A DNA stretch of 64,000 nt from Pedobacter cryophilus (GTDB lineage: Bacteria > Bacteroidota > Bacteroidia > Sphingobacteriales > Sphingobacteriaceae): positions 434,001 to 498,000 of the forward strand of contig NZ_SWBP01000002.1 in assembly GCF_005116455.1 (NCBI RefSeq). Reading direction: 5' to 3'. Both the position numbers and the translations under genes were made by a program. The notes under the pieces are model-generated. The model made no database searches. It was not told the origin of the DNA and saw only the letters and a program-made list of their open reading frames with translations. Positions 19,179 to 28,824 of this stretch are shown piece by piece; position 1 is the stretch's first letter; every line of letters starts with the position of its first letter.

Positions 19179-21191
19179 ATGAAAATTAAAAAACTTTTAT
19201 TGTTAGTATTCTGCTCAGGAATTATCCTTTATTTTTTTCCTACTCGTTTGTTTTCTGATGATTTAGGAAAAGCTAATAAGTATTATGAAAAGTATGATTA
19301 TCAGTATGCTATAGAGATCTATGAGCGGTTGTTAAATGAAAATCCTAAGTTAGAAATTGCCCAAAAACTGGCTAATTGCTACCGATTTGTTAATAATACA
19401 GTAGCCGCAGAAAAAGCTTATGCAACGGTTTTAACTTTCCCAGGCTTTGAACCCATCAATTACCTTTATTATGCCGATGCTTTAAAGCAGAATGCAAAAT
19501 TTGAACAAGCCAAGCGTAATTATTTAATTTATGCTGAGCGTTTGCCAGAAAAAAGTGATGAAGCCGTTAAACTCGCTAATAGCTGTGATGCTGCAAGATT
19601 ATGGTTAGAAAATCCAGATAGAAATATATTGGTCACTAATGAAGCTGATTTTAACTCCGAAAACTCTGATTTTTCTCCTGTGGCTTATAAAAATGGATTT
19701 TTATTTGTTTCAGACAGACAGTTTTTAAAACCTATTAAAGCTAATTCCAAAAAGGTTTATGGTTGGACAGGTAATCCTTATTTAAAACTTTACCAAGCGC
19801 AAAATACAAATGATACTTTAGACGGTAGCTTAAAGCTTTTTTTAATGCCCGAGCAAATTAACGATCAATATCATTCGGGTTCTGCTACATTAACAAAAGA
19901 TGAAAACACCATTTACTTTACTAAAGCAGGTTTAGTTGGAGGTATAGAATACGGAAACACCAAAGACTTGGTGATGAAGAAGGCTATTTATTTTTCGGTA
20001 AAAGTTAATGGAGTTTGGTCTCCAGCCATTCCTTTTCCTTATAACAGCCCGTTAAATCACTCATTACAGCACCCAGCTTTAAGTCCTGATGGGAAAATTT
20101 TGTATTTCTCATCTGATATGCCAGGAACTTTAGGTGGTATGGATATTTTTTATTCAGAAAACACTGGTTCTGGATGGAGTAAGCCTGTAAATTGTGGTCC
20201 TACTATTAATACAAAGCAAGACGAAGTTTTTCCTTACATAAGAAAAGATGGGAAACTTTATTTTTCGTCAAGAGGACATATTACCATTGGTGGTTTAGAT
20301 ATATTTTCTTCAACAGGAGCTAAAAATACTTGGACAGATCCTGATAATTTAAAAGCCCCAATGAATTCTTCTAAAGATGATTTTGGCGTATTTTATTACC
20401 AAGATAATTTAACTGGGTTTATTTCCTCTAACAGAGCCGGTGGGAAAGGATCTGATGATATCTATAGGTTTAGTGAAGGACCAAAAGAGTTGTTTTTTGC
20501 AGTACAAGGCACAGTGGTAGAAAAGCAAACAGGAAACCCTTTAGAAGGCTTAAATATATTTTTGGTGAACAAAAAAACAGGAGAACAAAAAAGCGCAATA
20601 TCTGCTGCCGATGGTTCTTTTAAATTTGATTTAAGTAAAGAAGCAGATTACATAGTAAGAGGCGATTTAGATAAGTATTTTAGTAAACAACAAGGCGAAA
20701 TATCAACTAAGGGCGCTACAGAATCTACGGTTTACAACGTAAAATTTGAGGTAGAAAAAGGTGAAGAAGCCTTTTTGGTTAAGCTCAATAACATTTATTA
20801 TGATTTTGATAAATTCAATATAAGAAAAGATGCAGAACCAGAGCTTTTAAAAGTATTAGATTTTATGAATTCTACGCCTAATGTAAATGTAGAAATGAGA
20901 TCTCATACAGATGCCAGAGGAAAAGCAATTTACAATATGAAGCTTTCGGAGAATAGGGCACAATCGGCAAAAAAATATCTTTTAGATAAAGGTGGTGATC
21001 AAAAACGACTTACCGCAAAAGGATTTGGAGAAAGTCAATTGTTGAACAAATGTGCTGATGGCGTAAAATGTACTGATGAAGAGCATCAGTTTAATAGAAG
21101 AACAGAGTTTAAGGTTGTAAAGGTAGATCCGGTTATTTCTTATGTTCCTAACTTTTTTATCTATCCAAATTTCCCTTTTAAGCAATCATAA
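19179..21191 (+). CDS. OmpA-family protein with TPR and PD40-type repeats
   Basis: 670 residues from the ATG at 19179; a TTG 51 bases upstream lies inside the previous gene and gives no better signal. The signal sequence is about 1-24. Residues about 27-125 are TPR-like (KANKYYEKYDYQYAIEIYERLL). Residues about 150-450 contain WD40/PD40-like beta-propeller blades (SPDGKILYFSSDMPGTLGGMDIF, RKDGKLYFSSRGHITIGGLDIF). A carboxypeptidase-regulatory-like domain follows (GTVVEKQTGNPLEGLNI), then the OmpA C-terminal peptidoglycan-binding domain (YYDFDKFNIR, VEMRSHTDARG, NRRTEF). It is the standard partner of PorP/SprF operons. Confidence 0.92.
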   Translation: MKIKKLLLLVFCSGIILYFFPTRLFSDDLGKANKYYEKYDYQYAIEIYERLLNENPKLEIAQKLANCYRFVNNTVAAEKAYATVLTFPGFEPINYLYYADALKQNAKFEQAKRNYLIYAERLPEKSDEAVKLANSCDAARLWLENPDRNILVTNEADFNSENSDFSPVAYKNGFLFVSDRQFLKPIKANSKKVYGWTGNPYLKLYQAQNTNDTLDGSLKLFLMPEQINDQYHSGSATLTKDENTIYFTKAGLVGGIEYGNTKDLVMKKAIYFSVKVNGVWSPAIPFPYNSPLNHSLQHPALSPDGKILYFSSDMPGTLGGMDIFYSENTGSGWSKPVNCGPTINTKQDEVFPYIRKDGKLYFSSRGHITIGGLDIFSSTGAKNTWTDPDNLKAPMNSSKDDFGVFYYQDNLTGFISSNRAGGKGSDDIYRFSEGPKELFFAVQGTVVEKQTGNPLEGLNIFLVNKKTGEQKSAISAADGSFKFDLSKEADYIVRGDLDKYFSKQQGEISTKGATESTVYNVKFEVEKGEEAFLVKLNNIYYDFDKFNIRKDAEPELLKVLDFMNSTPNVNVEMRSHTDARGKAIYNMKLSENRAQSAKKYLLDKGGDQKRLTAKGFGESQLLNKCADGVKCTDEEHQFNRRTEFKVVKVDPVISYVPNFFIYPNFPFKQS

Positions 21192-21222
21192 GAAACACAA
21201 TAAACATATAGTTGATTAACCC

Positions 21223-21252
21223 AAAAAGGCGATGTAAATCGCCTTTTTTTTG
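21223..21252. terminator. Terminator between convergent OmpA and bcp genes
   Basis: AAAAAGGCGAT and ATCGCCTTTTT form a perfect 11-bp stem with loop GTAA, flanked by A- and T-runs. It can act in both directions. Confidence 0.9.
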
Positions 21253-21270
21253 TGTCTATTATTTTTGATT

Positions 21271-21729
21271 TTAAATGGCTTCTAAAAGTTGTTGAGAAGC
21301 ATTTTTGGTATCTACTTTATTAATGATGGTGATAATTTTTCCGGTTTCATCAATCAAAAAAGTTTTTCTATCTGTACCCATGTATTTTTTGCCATACATA
21401 CTTTTTTCTACCCAAACACCGTATTTCTCTACAATTTCTTTTTCAGTATCGGCAATTAAAGTAAATGGTAGCTCAAATTTAGCTTCAAATTTCTTGTGTG
21501 ATTTTTCATCATCAGTACTTACTCCAATCACCTCAAATCCTTTACTGGTTAAAGACTGATAGTTGTCTCTAAAATCGCAAGCTTCGGTGGTACAGCCCGG
21601 CGTATTGTCTTTTGGATAGAAGTAAAGAATTACTTTTTTACCTGCAAAATCTGATAATGAAACAAATTCGCCATTTTGATTTTTTGCGGTGAATGATGGG
21701 GCTAAATCGCCTTCTTTTAATGCTGCCAT
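21271..21729 (-). CDS. bcp: Thioredoxin-dependent thiol peroxidase (Bcp/PrxQ)
   Basis: 152 residues, the usual length. Peroxiredoxin Q type: it reduces hydroperoxides using thioredoxin. YFYPKDNTPGCTTEACDFRD holds the peroxidatic Cys (C46) and a resolving Cys five residues later (C51), which marks the two-Cys PrxQ form. Also GFEVIGVSTDDEKSHKKF and TFLIDETGKI. Cytosolic. It starts 3 bp after the M23 peptidase stop, so the two are cotranscribed. Confidence 0.94.
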   Translation of the reverse strand: MAALKEGDLAPSFTAKNQNGEFVSLSDFAGKKVILYFYPKDNTPGCTTEACDFRDNYQSLTSKGFEVIGVSTDDEKSHKKFEAKFELPFTLIADTEKEIVEKYGVWVEKSMYGKKYMGTDRKTFLIDETGKIITIINKVDTKNASQQLLEAI

Positions 21730-21732
21730 ATT

Positions 21733-23454
21733 TTATCTGTAAAAGTTAATAGAATAAGTTTTTTCGTTTTGCTTTCTATCGGTAACAACCAATTTAAAGG
21801 TATGTTTACCAAAACCTGTTTTTTCATCAAAGGTATGCCATAAATTTCCATTTCTAAGGTCATATTCCATTAAAACCCATTCTCCATCAATGTATCCGTT
21901 AAAACTTTCTATTCCCGCTAATTGATCAGATATTTTAAACAACATGTTTTTTTGTTGTGAAAGATTTGCGCCTTCTTTTACATTTATAGGTTTAATTGCT
22001 GGGGCAACGCTATCAATTCTAACATAAAAATTCCCAAAGGTTTTAGGTTTAGCTATAATAAATCCATTTTTTGCCTCTCCTCCTTGGCTACCACTTTCTG
22101 TATTTACAATCAGCATTTTATCGGCGTAAGCCAAAACATTACTGTCTATTTTAATGGCTAGTTCAAAAGCATCATGTATGGGTGTTAATTTGTTATGTAT
22201 TTGATAAATTTTAGAAACACCATATATAGGTTTAGAGAGCGAAGCAAATTTAAAATCTAAATCATCATATAATATTCCTTTTGGCAAATTCACTTCTACT
22301 TCTCCGTTCTCAAATTGATGAGCAGTTTGATAGCTCATCAATTGCTTATTAGGTGAAGGCGTAATTTTTGATACCGCTGCCGGATTTGATTTAATTTTAA
22401 ATTTTAATTCAGATTGATTCCCATTAATGTCTTTTACAATATATTGTACTTCATGTAAAGCATTGTCTGAGAGCTCTATTAAGCCATTGTTTTTAACGTT
22501 TGTATAAAATTTAACCTTGGTATTGGGCGCTACAAATCCTTTTTGAATCACTCTGCCCGAGGTTATTTTTGCAGGATAATCTATATAAGCGTTCACAGCT
22601 CGTCCAACTTCAAAAGCAAACTGATTAATAACAGATTCATAAATTACATTTCCATCTAATTTGATAGTGGTGGAGTACAAACCGTTACGATTACTGGTGC
22701 CGTCTTGTAGGTCATGGGCCATTATTCCGAAGCCAAACTCTCCGTTTACTGCTATTACAGGGACTTTATTTAAGGTATAAATGCCATTAGTCCCCACGGT
22801 TTGAAAATACTGCTTTGGTGTAAATTCATTAAAAGAATTATGGTTGGTTTTATAAATGTAAAATCCGTTGATAATAGGCTTTAAATGATCGCTTATTTGA
22901 AAGCCTAACGATAATGGATTAATGGTTTCTTCAGTTTTGGTGTTTCTTATTTCGAAATGTAGATGCGGACCCGCAGAACTGCCTGTATTACCAGACCAGG
23001 CTATAATATCTCCTTTTTTTACCGGTATTTCTATCGGCGTAAGCATAATATCTTGAGTAAATGATTTTGCCTTATATTGTATGCCTTTCATCATGGTTGC
23101 TATGCGAGGGTTAAATTTTTGCAAATGCCCATAAACGCTGCTCAATCCGTTAGGGTGATTGATATAAATTGCATTTCCATATCCACCAATTTGAACCCTC
23201 ATTCTTGATACAAATCCATCTGCCACAGCATAAACAGGATAGCCTTCGCGTTGGTTGGTTTTAATATCTATACCTGCGTGAAAATGATTTGATCTAATTT
23301 CACCAAAGGAGCCTGCAAGCAATAACTTAATATTTAATGGATTGATGAAATAATCAGCGGGGATGCTTTGCTGTGTGATTTCCTGAGCTTTTGTGTTTAT
23401 AAACAGGGTAAATAAAATGGAAAGAAAGAGGATGTTTTTTTTTATTTTAATCAT
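21733..23454 (-). CDS. M23-family peptidoglycan endopeptidase
   Basis: 573 residues with a signal peptide (about 1-23). The LytM/M23 zinc peptidase domain is at the N-terminus (about 45-180), with ligands in HFHAGID (H59 and D63) and GPHLHFEIR (H164, H166) and the YGNAIYINHPNG/VYGH strand. The remaining about 390 residues are beta-rich with no named domain (several Ig-like strands). It should cut peptidoglycan cross-links in the periplasm. M23 proteins with this order (peptidase first, long tail after) are typical of Bacteroidota. Lies between the FAH-family gene (45 bp upstream) and bcp. Confidence 0.9.
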   Translation of the reverse strand: MIKIKKNILFLSILFTLFINTKAQEITQQSIPADYFINPLNIKLLLAGSFGEIRSNHFHAGIDIKTNQREGYPVYAVADGFVSRMRVQIGGYGNAIYINHPNGLSSVYGHLQKFNPRIATMMKGIQYKAKSFTQDIMLTPIEIPVKKGDIIAWSGNTGSSAGPHLHFEIRNTKTEETINPLSLGFQISDHLKPIINGFYIYKTNHNSFNEFTPKQYFQTVGTNGIYTLNKVPVIAVNGEFGFGIMAHDLQDGTSNRNGLYSTTIKLDGNVIYESVINQFAFEVGRAVNAYIDYPAKITSGRVIQKGFVAPNTKVKFYTNVKNNGLIELSDNALHEVQYIVKDINGNQSELKFKIKSNPAAVSKITPSPNKQLMSYQTAHQFENGEVEVNLPKGILYDDLDFKFASLSKPIYGVSKIYQIHNKLTPIHDAFELAIKIDSNVLAYADKMLIVNTESGSQGGEAKNGFIIAKPKTFGNFYVRIDSVAPAIKPINVKEGANLSQQKNMLFKISDQLAGIESFNGYIDGEWVLMEYDLRNGNLWHTFDEKTGFGKHTFKLVVTDRKQNEKTYSINFYR

Positions 23455-23499
23455 TAATATAAGGCTAAGGCCGATGAATTTTAGAATGTTATTCTAATT

Positions 23500-24111
23500 T
23501 TATTTTATTTCGAAATTTAAAAGTTCATGATGAGCTAAATAACCTTTAAGCTTGTCGCCGATTTTAATTTTACCTACACCAGCCGGTGTACCGGTGAAAA
23601 TTAAATCTCCTTTTTTTAACGTGAAGAATTGAGAAGCATAGGCAATGATTTGATCAAAATTAAAAATCATATCAGCGGTATTTCCTTCTTGTTTTAGTTC
23701 TTCATTCATTAATAGTTTGAAATTTAAATTCATGATATCTTCAAACTCACTTTTGGCTATAAACTCACTAATAGGTGCCGAATGGTCGAATGCTTTTGCT
23801 ATTTCCCAAGGCAAACCTTTTGCTTTTTGCTCTGCTTGCAAATCACGAGCCGTAAAATCTATACCTAAGCCTATTTCTTCGTAATATTTGTGTGCAAACT
23901 TTTCTTTAATGAATTTTCCTTCTTTGCAAATTTTTAAAACTACTTCAATTTCATGATGAATATCATTAGAGAAACTGGGATGGTAAAATGGTTTATTTCC
24001 TTTTAAAACGGCAGTATCAGGTTTTAAAAACAAAACTGGTTTTTCTGGTACAGGGTTGTTTAGCTCTTTGGCGTGTTCGCTGTAGTTTCTACCTATGGCA
24101 ATAATTTTCAT
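23500..24111 (-). CDS. Fumarylacetoacetate hydrolase-family protein
   Basis: 203 residues, a compact single-domain FAH fold. Metal-binding residues are visible: E54 and E56 in HHEIEVV and the Asp in IDFTARDLQ; catalytic-loop sequence FDHSAPISEF and the ending LIFTGTPAGVGKIKIGDKL are typical. Family members act as acylpyruvate hydrolases, oxaloacetate decarboxylases or catechol-meta-cleavage enzymes, so the substrate cannot be stated. Cytosolic. It is the first gene of the FAH/M23/bcp unit; the pairing appears incidental. Confidence 0.88.
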   Translation of the reverse strand: MKIIAIGRNYSEHAKELNNPVPEKPVLFLKPDTAVLKGNKPFYHPSFSNDIHHEIEVVLKICKEGKFIKEKFAHKYYEEIGLGIDFTARDLQAEQKAKGLPWEIAKAFDHSAPISEFIAKSEFEDIMNLNFKLLMNEELKQEGNTADMIFNFDQIIAYASQFFTLKKGDLIFTGTPAGVGKIKIGDKLKGYLAHHELLNFEIK

Positions 24112-24133
24112 GTCGAATAATTTTTGTGAAAAT

Positions 24134-24164
24134 AAAAAAGCCCTAATGAATAATCACTAGGGCT
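24134..24164 (-). terminator. Terminator of the T9SS cargo gene
   Basis: AGCCCTAATGA and TCACTAGGGCT pair over 11 positions with one mismatch around ATAA. On the minus strand a T-run follows (TTTTTTATTTT). It lies between the stop at 24185 and the FAH start at 24111. Confidence 0.8.
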
Positions 24165-24184
24165 CCTGTATTTTTATTGTTTCT

Positions 24185-24748
24185 TTATAAAACTGATATT
24201 CTTTTGATAATAGAATCAGACCCTGCAATTACTCTTACAAAATAAAAGCCGCTATTTAATTTAGAATCTAAATAAAACGTGTTAGATTGATCTCCAGCAC
24301 TTAATTTTTGAGATAATAAAACAATTACCTCATTACCTAAAACGTCTAAAACTTTAATAGTTACTAAACCTTCTTTTTTTAAGGTGTATGATAAATTGAG
24401 TTGATCTGAAACCGGATTAGGATAAATTTTAACATTATCTATTGGCTTTAAAGTTTCTAGAGCAACGTTAGATATATTTTTTACTGGCGTTTTTGAAGTG
24501 TAATTTTTATTTACAGCAGACAATCCTGTTTTTAGAGAAGTCATTTTGTACATAAAAGAATCAAAATCTGTAGGGAAAACAGCGTTAAATACTGGTCTGT
24601 TAGGCCTGTTATCTTTAAACTTTAAAGTAGATTTAGCTGGAATAGAATCTTTAGAGAAAAAATCATCAGCAAATAAAGGAAATGTTGATGCAAGAAACAC
24701 AACAATTAAGATTCCAATAACTGATATTTTTTTGTACTTATTATCCAT
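24185..24748 (-). CDS. T9SS type A sorting-domain protein
   Basis: 187 residues. A signal-anchor-like N-terminus (about 8-27) precedes about 80 residues of low-similarity sequence. The last about 85 residues form the type A T9SS C-terminal domain: IYPNPVSDQLNLSY, TIKVLDVLGNEV, DLxxLxxGFYFVRVxxG-like GFYFVRVIAG, and SIIKRISVL. This targets the protein for secretion through the type IX system, with cleavage of the domain. The passenger is short and unlike any domain I know. A -7 box TACTTTTG lies at 24770-24763, just upstream. Confidence 0.85.
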   Translation of the reverse strand: MDNKYKKISVIGILIVVFLASTFPLFADDFFSKDSIPAKSTLKFKDNRPNRPVFNAVFPTDFDSFMYKMTSLKTGLSAVNKNYTSKTPVKNISNVALETLKPIDNVKIYPNPVSDQLNLSYTLKKEGLVTIKVLDVLGNEVIVLLSQKLSAGDQSNTFYLDSKLNSGFYFVRVIAGSDSIIKRISVL

Positions 24749-24762
24749 TCTACTACTTTAAA

Positions 24763-24770
24763 CAAAAGTA
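24763..24770 (-). promoter_or_regulatory. -7 box upstream of the T9SS cargo gene
   Basis: On the minus strand TACTTTTG is an exact TAnnTTTG, 14 bp upstream of the ATG. The base triplet 19 positions further upstream is GAA, so no -33 match. Confidence 0.5.
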
Positions 24771-24890
24771 TAAATAAAAAAACTAAAATTTCTAGGCTGT
24801 AAAATTTATTGTTCTAATTTAACAAAATTTAACAGCTTTAACCACATTAATCTATTGGCTAAAAGTTTTACGTTATTTAAGGTAATAGGG

Positions 24891-24920
24891 TTGTGTTTAT
24901 TAATATTTGATTTACTTTTG
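24891..24920 (+). promoter_or_regulatory. Promoter of kup
   Basis: TTG at 24891-24893, 19 bases, then TACTTTTG at 24913-24920, a full match to the Bacteroidota promoter. The transcript should start near 24925. The TTG at 24907 therefore lies inside the promoter and cannot be the kup start; this fixes the choice of the GTG at 24940. Confidence 0.8.
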
Positions 24921-24939
24921 CAATCTTAATTTCTTGAAT

Positions 24940-26889
24940 GTGTCTAGTCAAAATAATTTAAATAAATTAACTGCCGCAGGTGTTCTTATAAGTTTAGGAA
25001 TTATTTACGGAGACATAGGTACCTCGCCTCTTTATGTTTTTAAGGCTATAATTGGTGATCATGTCATATCTAAAGATTTAATTTTAGGTGGGCTAAGCTG
25101 TATTTTTTGGACACTTACCCTCCAAACCACCATTAAATATGTTTTAATTACGCTAAAAGCTGATAATAAAGGTGAGGGAGGCATCTTTTCTCTATACTCT
25201 TTAGTAAAAAGAAAGGCTAAATGGTTAATCATTCCAGCAATAATTGGTGGTTGTGCCTTACTGGCTGATGGAATTATTACACCGCCTATTACCATATCAG
25301 CAGCTATTGAGGGATTAGAAATCTTCTATCCTGATTTGCAAACCATCCCTATTGTCATCATCATTATTTCTATTTTATTTATTATCCAGCAGTTTGGAAC
25401 TTCTTTAGTGGGCAAAGCTTTTGGGCCAATTATGTTTATTTGGTTTACCATGATGGGCGTTTTAGGTGTAAGTTACATTTTGCAAAACCCATTTATTTTA
25501 AAAGCAGTTAATCCTTATTATGCGTTTCACTTATTAACAGCAAACCCTGGTGCTTTAAGCATTTTGGGTGCTGTATTTTTGTGTACTACTGGGGCCGAAG
25601 CTTTATATTCTGATTTAGGACATTGTGGTAGAAAAAATATTAGAATAAGCTGGATTTACGTAAAAAGTTGCTTGCTACTTAATTACTTTGGGCAAGGAGT
25701 TTATTTGTGGAATATTCAAAACGAGATGTTAGATGGCCGCAATCCATTCTACAGAATGATGCCAGATTGGTTTTTGATATTTGGTATTAGTATAGCTACA
25801 GCGGCGGCAGTTATTGCCAGTCAGGCTTTAATATCTGGTTCATTTACTCTAATATCCGAAGCGGTAAGATTAAATATTTGGCCAAAAGTAAAAATCAATT
25901 ATCCATCAAATGAGAAAGGACAACTGTATGTGCCAAGCATGAATTGGTTACTTTGGGTAGGTTGTATTGTAGTGGTATTGTATTTTCAAAGGTCAGAAAA
26001 TATGGAGGCTGCATACGGATTATCTATCACTATTGCCATGTTAATGACCACTATTTTGGTATCTGTTTATCTTAAAAAGAGAAAATATCCAAACTATTTA
26101 ATTGCCATATTTATTATTGTTTATGGAGCTATTGAAAGTGTATTTTTTGCAGGTAATATTGTAAAGTTCTTACACGGTGGTTGGTTTACAGTTTTATTAG
26201 GGTTCATTTTGTTTTCTGTAATGTGGTCTTGGTATACCGCTAGAAAAATCAAAAATAGGTATCTAAAATTTGTAGAGATTGAACAGTACTACGATATTAT
26301 TAAGGAATTAAGTGAAGATGAAAGTGTTCCTAAATACGCTTCGCAGTTAGTTTATTTAACTAGTGCAAATTTTTCTTCAGAAATAGAATCAAAAATCATT
26401 TACTCTATACTTCAAAAGAAGCCAAAAAGAGCAGATGTTTATTGGTTGGTACACGTTGATGTAGTGGATGAGCCTTACAGATGTGATTATAAAATAGACC
26501 CTTTAATAGAAGGAAAGCTGATAAGAATTGATTTTAAATTAGGTTTTAGAATTGAGCAAAAGATTAGTGTACTTTTTAGAAAAGTTGTGGAAGATTTAGT
26601 GCAGAATAATGAAGTAGATATTACCAGTCGTTATGCCTCATTGAATAAACACAATATTGTAGGCGATTTTAGATTTGTGGTATTAGAGAAAATACTTTCA
26701 GGATCTAGTAATTTGTCTTTTTGGGAGAAAATAACTTTAGACTTTTACGTTATACTAAAACACTTTAGTTTGTCTGAAGAAAAAGGCTTTGGTTTAGACT
26801 TAAGTTTTGTGACTTTAGAAAAGGTTCCTTTAATGGTAACAGATAATGAAAAAGTTGTTTTAACCAGAATTGAAGCTCAAAAGCAATAA
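24940..26889 (+). CDS. kup: KUP-family potassium transporter
   Basis: 649 residues from the GTG at 24940 (MSSQNNLNKL); a TTG at 24934 is the only close alternative. K+/H+ symporter of the Kup/HAK/KT family in the inner membrane. Motifs: GIIYGDIGTSPLYVFKA in the first segment, GEGGIFSLYSL, GCALLADGIITPPITISAAIEGLE and GTTGAEALYSDLGHCG-type sequence (CTTGAEALYSDLGHCG), then about 12 transmembrane segments up to residue about 440. A cytosolic C-terminal domain of about 200 residues follows. A strong promoter lies just upstream and a bidirectional terminator directly downstream, so it is monocistronic. Confidence 0.93.
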   Translation: MSSQNNLNKLTAAGVLISLGIIYGDIGTSPLYVFKAIIGDHVISKDLILGGLSCIFWTLTLQTTIKYVLITLKADNKGEGGIFSLYSLVKRKAKWLIIPAIIGGCALLADGIITPPITISAAIEGLEIFYPDLQTIPIVIIIISILFIIQQFGTSLVGKAFGPIMFIWFTMMGVLGVSYILQNPFILKAVNPYYAFHLLTANPGALSILGAVFLCTTGAEALYSDLGHCGRKNIRISWIYVKSCLLLNYFGQGVYLWNIQNEMLDGRNPFYRMMPDWFLIFGISIATAAAVIASQALISGSFTLISEAVRLNIWPKVKINYPSNEKGQLYVPSMNWLLWVGCIVVVLYFQRSENMEAAYGLSITIAMLMTTILVSVYLKKRKYPNYLIAIFIIVYGAIESVFFAGNIVKFLHGGWFTVLLGFILFSVMWSWYTARKIKNRYLKFVEIEQYYDIIKELSEDESVPKYASQLVYLTSANFSSEIESKIIYSILQKKPKRADVYWLVHVDVVDEPYRCDYKIDPLIEGKLIRIDFKLGFRIEQKISVLFRKVVEDLVQNNEVDITSRYASLNKHNIVGDFRFVVLEKILSGSSNLSFWEKITLDFYVILKHFSLSEEKGFGLDLSFVTLEKVPLMVTDNEKVVLTRIEAQKQ

Positions 26890-26914
26890 AGTTATTTCTT
26901 ATCCATATAAAAAT

Positions 26915-26950
26915 AAAACCCCAAATCTTACTCAAGATTTGGGGTTTTTT
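26915..26950. terminator. Bidirectional terminator between kup and the amino-acid permease
   Basis: AAAACCCCAAATCTT and AAGATTTGGGGTTTT pair perfectly over 15 bp with a 4-base loop (ACTC), followed by T-runs in both directions. Confidence 0.95.
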
Positions 26951-26986
26951 ATGGAGTTAATATTGTGATTTCTAAATTAGAAACTG

Positions 26987-28690
26987 TTATGTTTCTTGAT
27001 TAAGCTTACTATTTTTATAGCTGTAGCCGAAGTAAATAATTAACCCTAAACCTAACCAAATTAAAAATCTTAGCCAATTGGTATAGCCTAATTCTGTCAT
27101 TAAATAAGCACAGCTCAATAAACCTAAAACTGGTATTAATGAAAGGTTTTTAAGTACAGAAAGAACAGTGATAGCTATAAAAAGGATGAAAAATAAGTAC
27201 AAAGGCAAACGGTGTTTAATAACTTCCCAACCTCCACTAAAATTAAATAGATCTAAAATAGGCTGATAAAAGAAAATTAATATAGAAATAAAGATTACTG
27301 GGACAATGAATTTCCCATTAATGTAAGGCATTCTAAAGCGTTTCTTACCATCGTTAATTTGATCATCAGGTGGTAAGAGTAACACACCGGCACACACCAA
27401 AACAAAAGCAAATAAAGTCCCAATACTTGTTAAATCGGTTACCTCGGTTAAGTTCATAAACAAGGCTGGTATAGCTACTACAAAACCTGTAACAATAGTT
27501 GCAAACGAAGGTGTTTTGTATTTGGGATGTATTCTAGAAAAAGCTTTTGGTAATAATCCATCACGACTCATGCTCATCCAAATACGAGGCTGGCCCATCT
27601 GAAAAATTAATAAAACACTGGCTGTTGCAATTACCGCACTAATAGAAATCACATAACTAATGTTGTTTAAGCCTACTCTTTCAAAAACGAAAGCTAATGG
27701 ATCTGCAACTTGTAATTCACTATAATTAACCATTCCGGTTAAAACCAAGGAAACCAAAATATATAATACAGTACATATTATCAATGAATAAATCATTCCT
27801 CTTGGTAAGTCTTTTTGAGGATTTTTACATTCTTCTGCTGTGGTAGAAATAGCATCAAAACCTATATAAGCAAAGAAAACACCCGAAACTCCTTTCATCA
27901 TTCCAGAAAAACCATTAGGCAAAAATGGATGCCAGTTTGCTGGTGTTACATAGAAAAAACCTATTACTATAACAGCAATTACTACCAATACTTTAAGAAT
28001 TACCATTGCATTGGTGGCTTTTTTAGTTTCCTTAATCCCAATGTAAACTAAAGCAGTAATTAAGAAAACAATTAAAAGTGCTGGTAAATCAGCTATGATT
28101 TTTAAGCCTCCAACAGAAGGAGCGGTAGTCCAAGCGTTTGCCGCAGACTGAACATTAGAACTAATTCCTTCTAATGAACCACCAGAGGCTATAATTTGTT
28201 GATTGCCTTTATACGCCGACATGTAGTCCATGGTGAGGTATGTGGGTATATTGATATTAAAACCTTTTAATAAGTTGACAAAATAACCACTCCAAGAAAT
28301 TGCTACCGCGATGTTTCCAATAGCATATTCCATTAACAAATCCCAACCAATAATCCATGCAATAAGTTCTCCAAACGAGGCATACGCATAAGTATATGCA
28401 CTACCCGCAACCGGAATTCTTGATGCAAATTCTGCATAACATAAGGCCGAAAAACCACAAGTGATAGCCGTTAATACAAATAAGATACTTACACCAGGCC
28501 CACCGTTAAAAGAGGCTGAACCAATGGTAGAAAAAATTCCTGCCCCAATAACGGCAGCAATTCCCATAAAAGTAAGGTCTTTTACAGTTAAGACTTTGTT
28601 AAGTTTAGCATGTTCGCCATCGCCATAACCGTCTTTACTGTCTTGTAATATTTTAGAGATTGATTTTTTTCTGAATAAACTTTTCTGCAT
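26987..28690 (-). CDS. APC-family amino-acid permease (cationic amino-acid transporter type)
   Basis: 567 residues from the ATG at 28690 (MQKSLFRKKS). An in-frame TTG at 28720 overlaps a perfect -7 box and is rejected. Amino acid-polyamine-organocation superfamily: GIAAVIGAGIFSTIGSASFNGGPG in the first membrane segment, ALCYAEFASRIPVAGSAYTYAYASFGE, AYIGFDAISTTAEECKNPQKDLPRG and MSRDGLLPKAFSRIHPKYKTP. About 12-14 transmembrane segments. The CAT-like motifs and the long C-terminal part (two extra segments after residue 490) suggest a cationic amino-acid transporter, but substrate is inference. Confidence 0.9.
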   Translation of the reverse strand: MQKSLFRKKSISKILQDSKDGYGDGEHAKLNKVLTVKDLTFMGIAAVIGAGIFSTIGSASFNGGPGVSILFVLTAITCGFSALCYAEFASRIPVAGSAYTYAYASFGELIAWIIGWDLLMEYAIGNIAVAISWSGYFVNLLKGFNINIPTYLTMDYMSAYKGNQQIIASGGSLEGISSNVQSAANAWTTAPSVGGLKIIADLPALLIVFLITALVYIGIKETKKATNAMVILKVLVVIAVIVIGFFYVTPANWHPFLPNGFSGMMKGVSGVFFAYIGFDAISTTAEECKNPQKDLPRGMIYSLIICTVLYILVSLVLTGMVNYSELQVADPLAFVFERVGLNNISYVISISAVIATASVLLIFQMGQPRIWMSMSRDGLLPKAFSRIHPKYKTPSFATIVTGFVVAIPALFMNLTEVTDLTSIGTLFAFVLVCAGVLLLPPDDQINDGKKRFRMPYINGKFIVPVIFISILIFFYQPILDLFNFSGGWEVIKHRLPLYLFFILFIAITVLSVLKNLSLIPVLGLLSCAYLMTELGYTNWLRFLIWLGLGLIIYFGYSYKNSKLNQET

Positions 28691-28717
28691 ATCAATTTTA
28701 TCAGTTTGATGAACTCT

Positions 28718-28725
28718 CAAACTTA
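28718..28725 (-). promoter_or_regulatory. -7 box of the permease gene
   Basis: On the minus strand TAAGTTTG matches TAnnTTTG. It covers the upstream TTG codon and leaves a leader of about 20 bases to the ATG at 28690. No clear -33 element was found at the right distance. Confidence 0.5.
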
Positions 28726-28824
28726 AAAATTATTTAGAGATATTTTTTCAAAACCGATATTCTTTCTTATTTAAAATAGAATTGGTTTTTTTGAGATGCT
28801 TTTTTTGAATTGTTAAAAACATGA

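Noticed and set aside
24907-24939. TTG start for kup at 24907
   Set aside because: It lies within the -7 box of a full-match promoter, so it would precede the transcription start.
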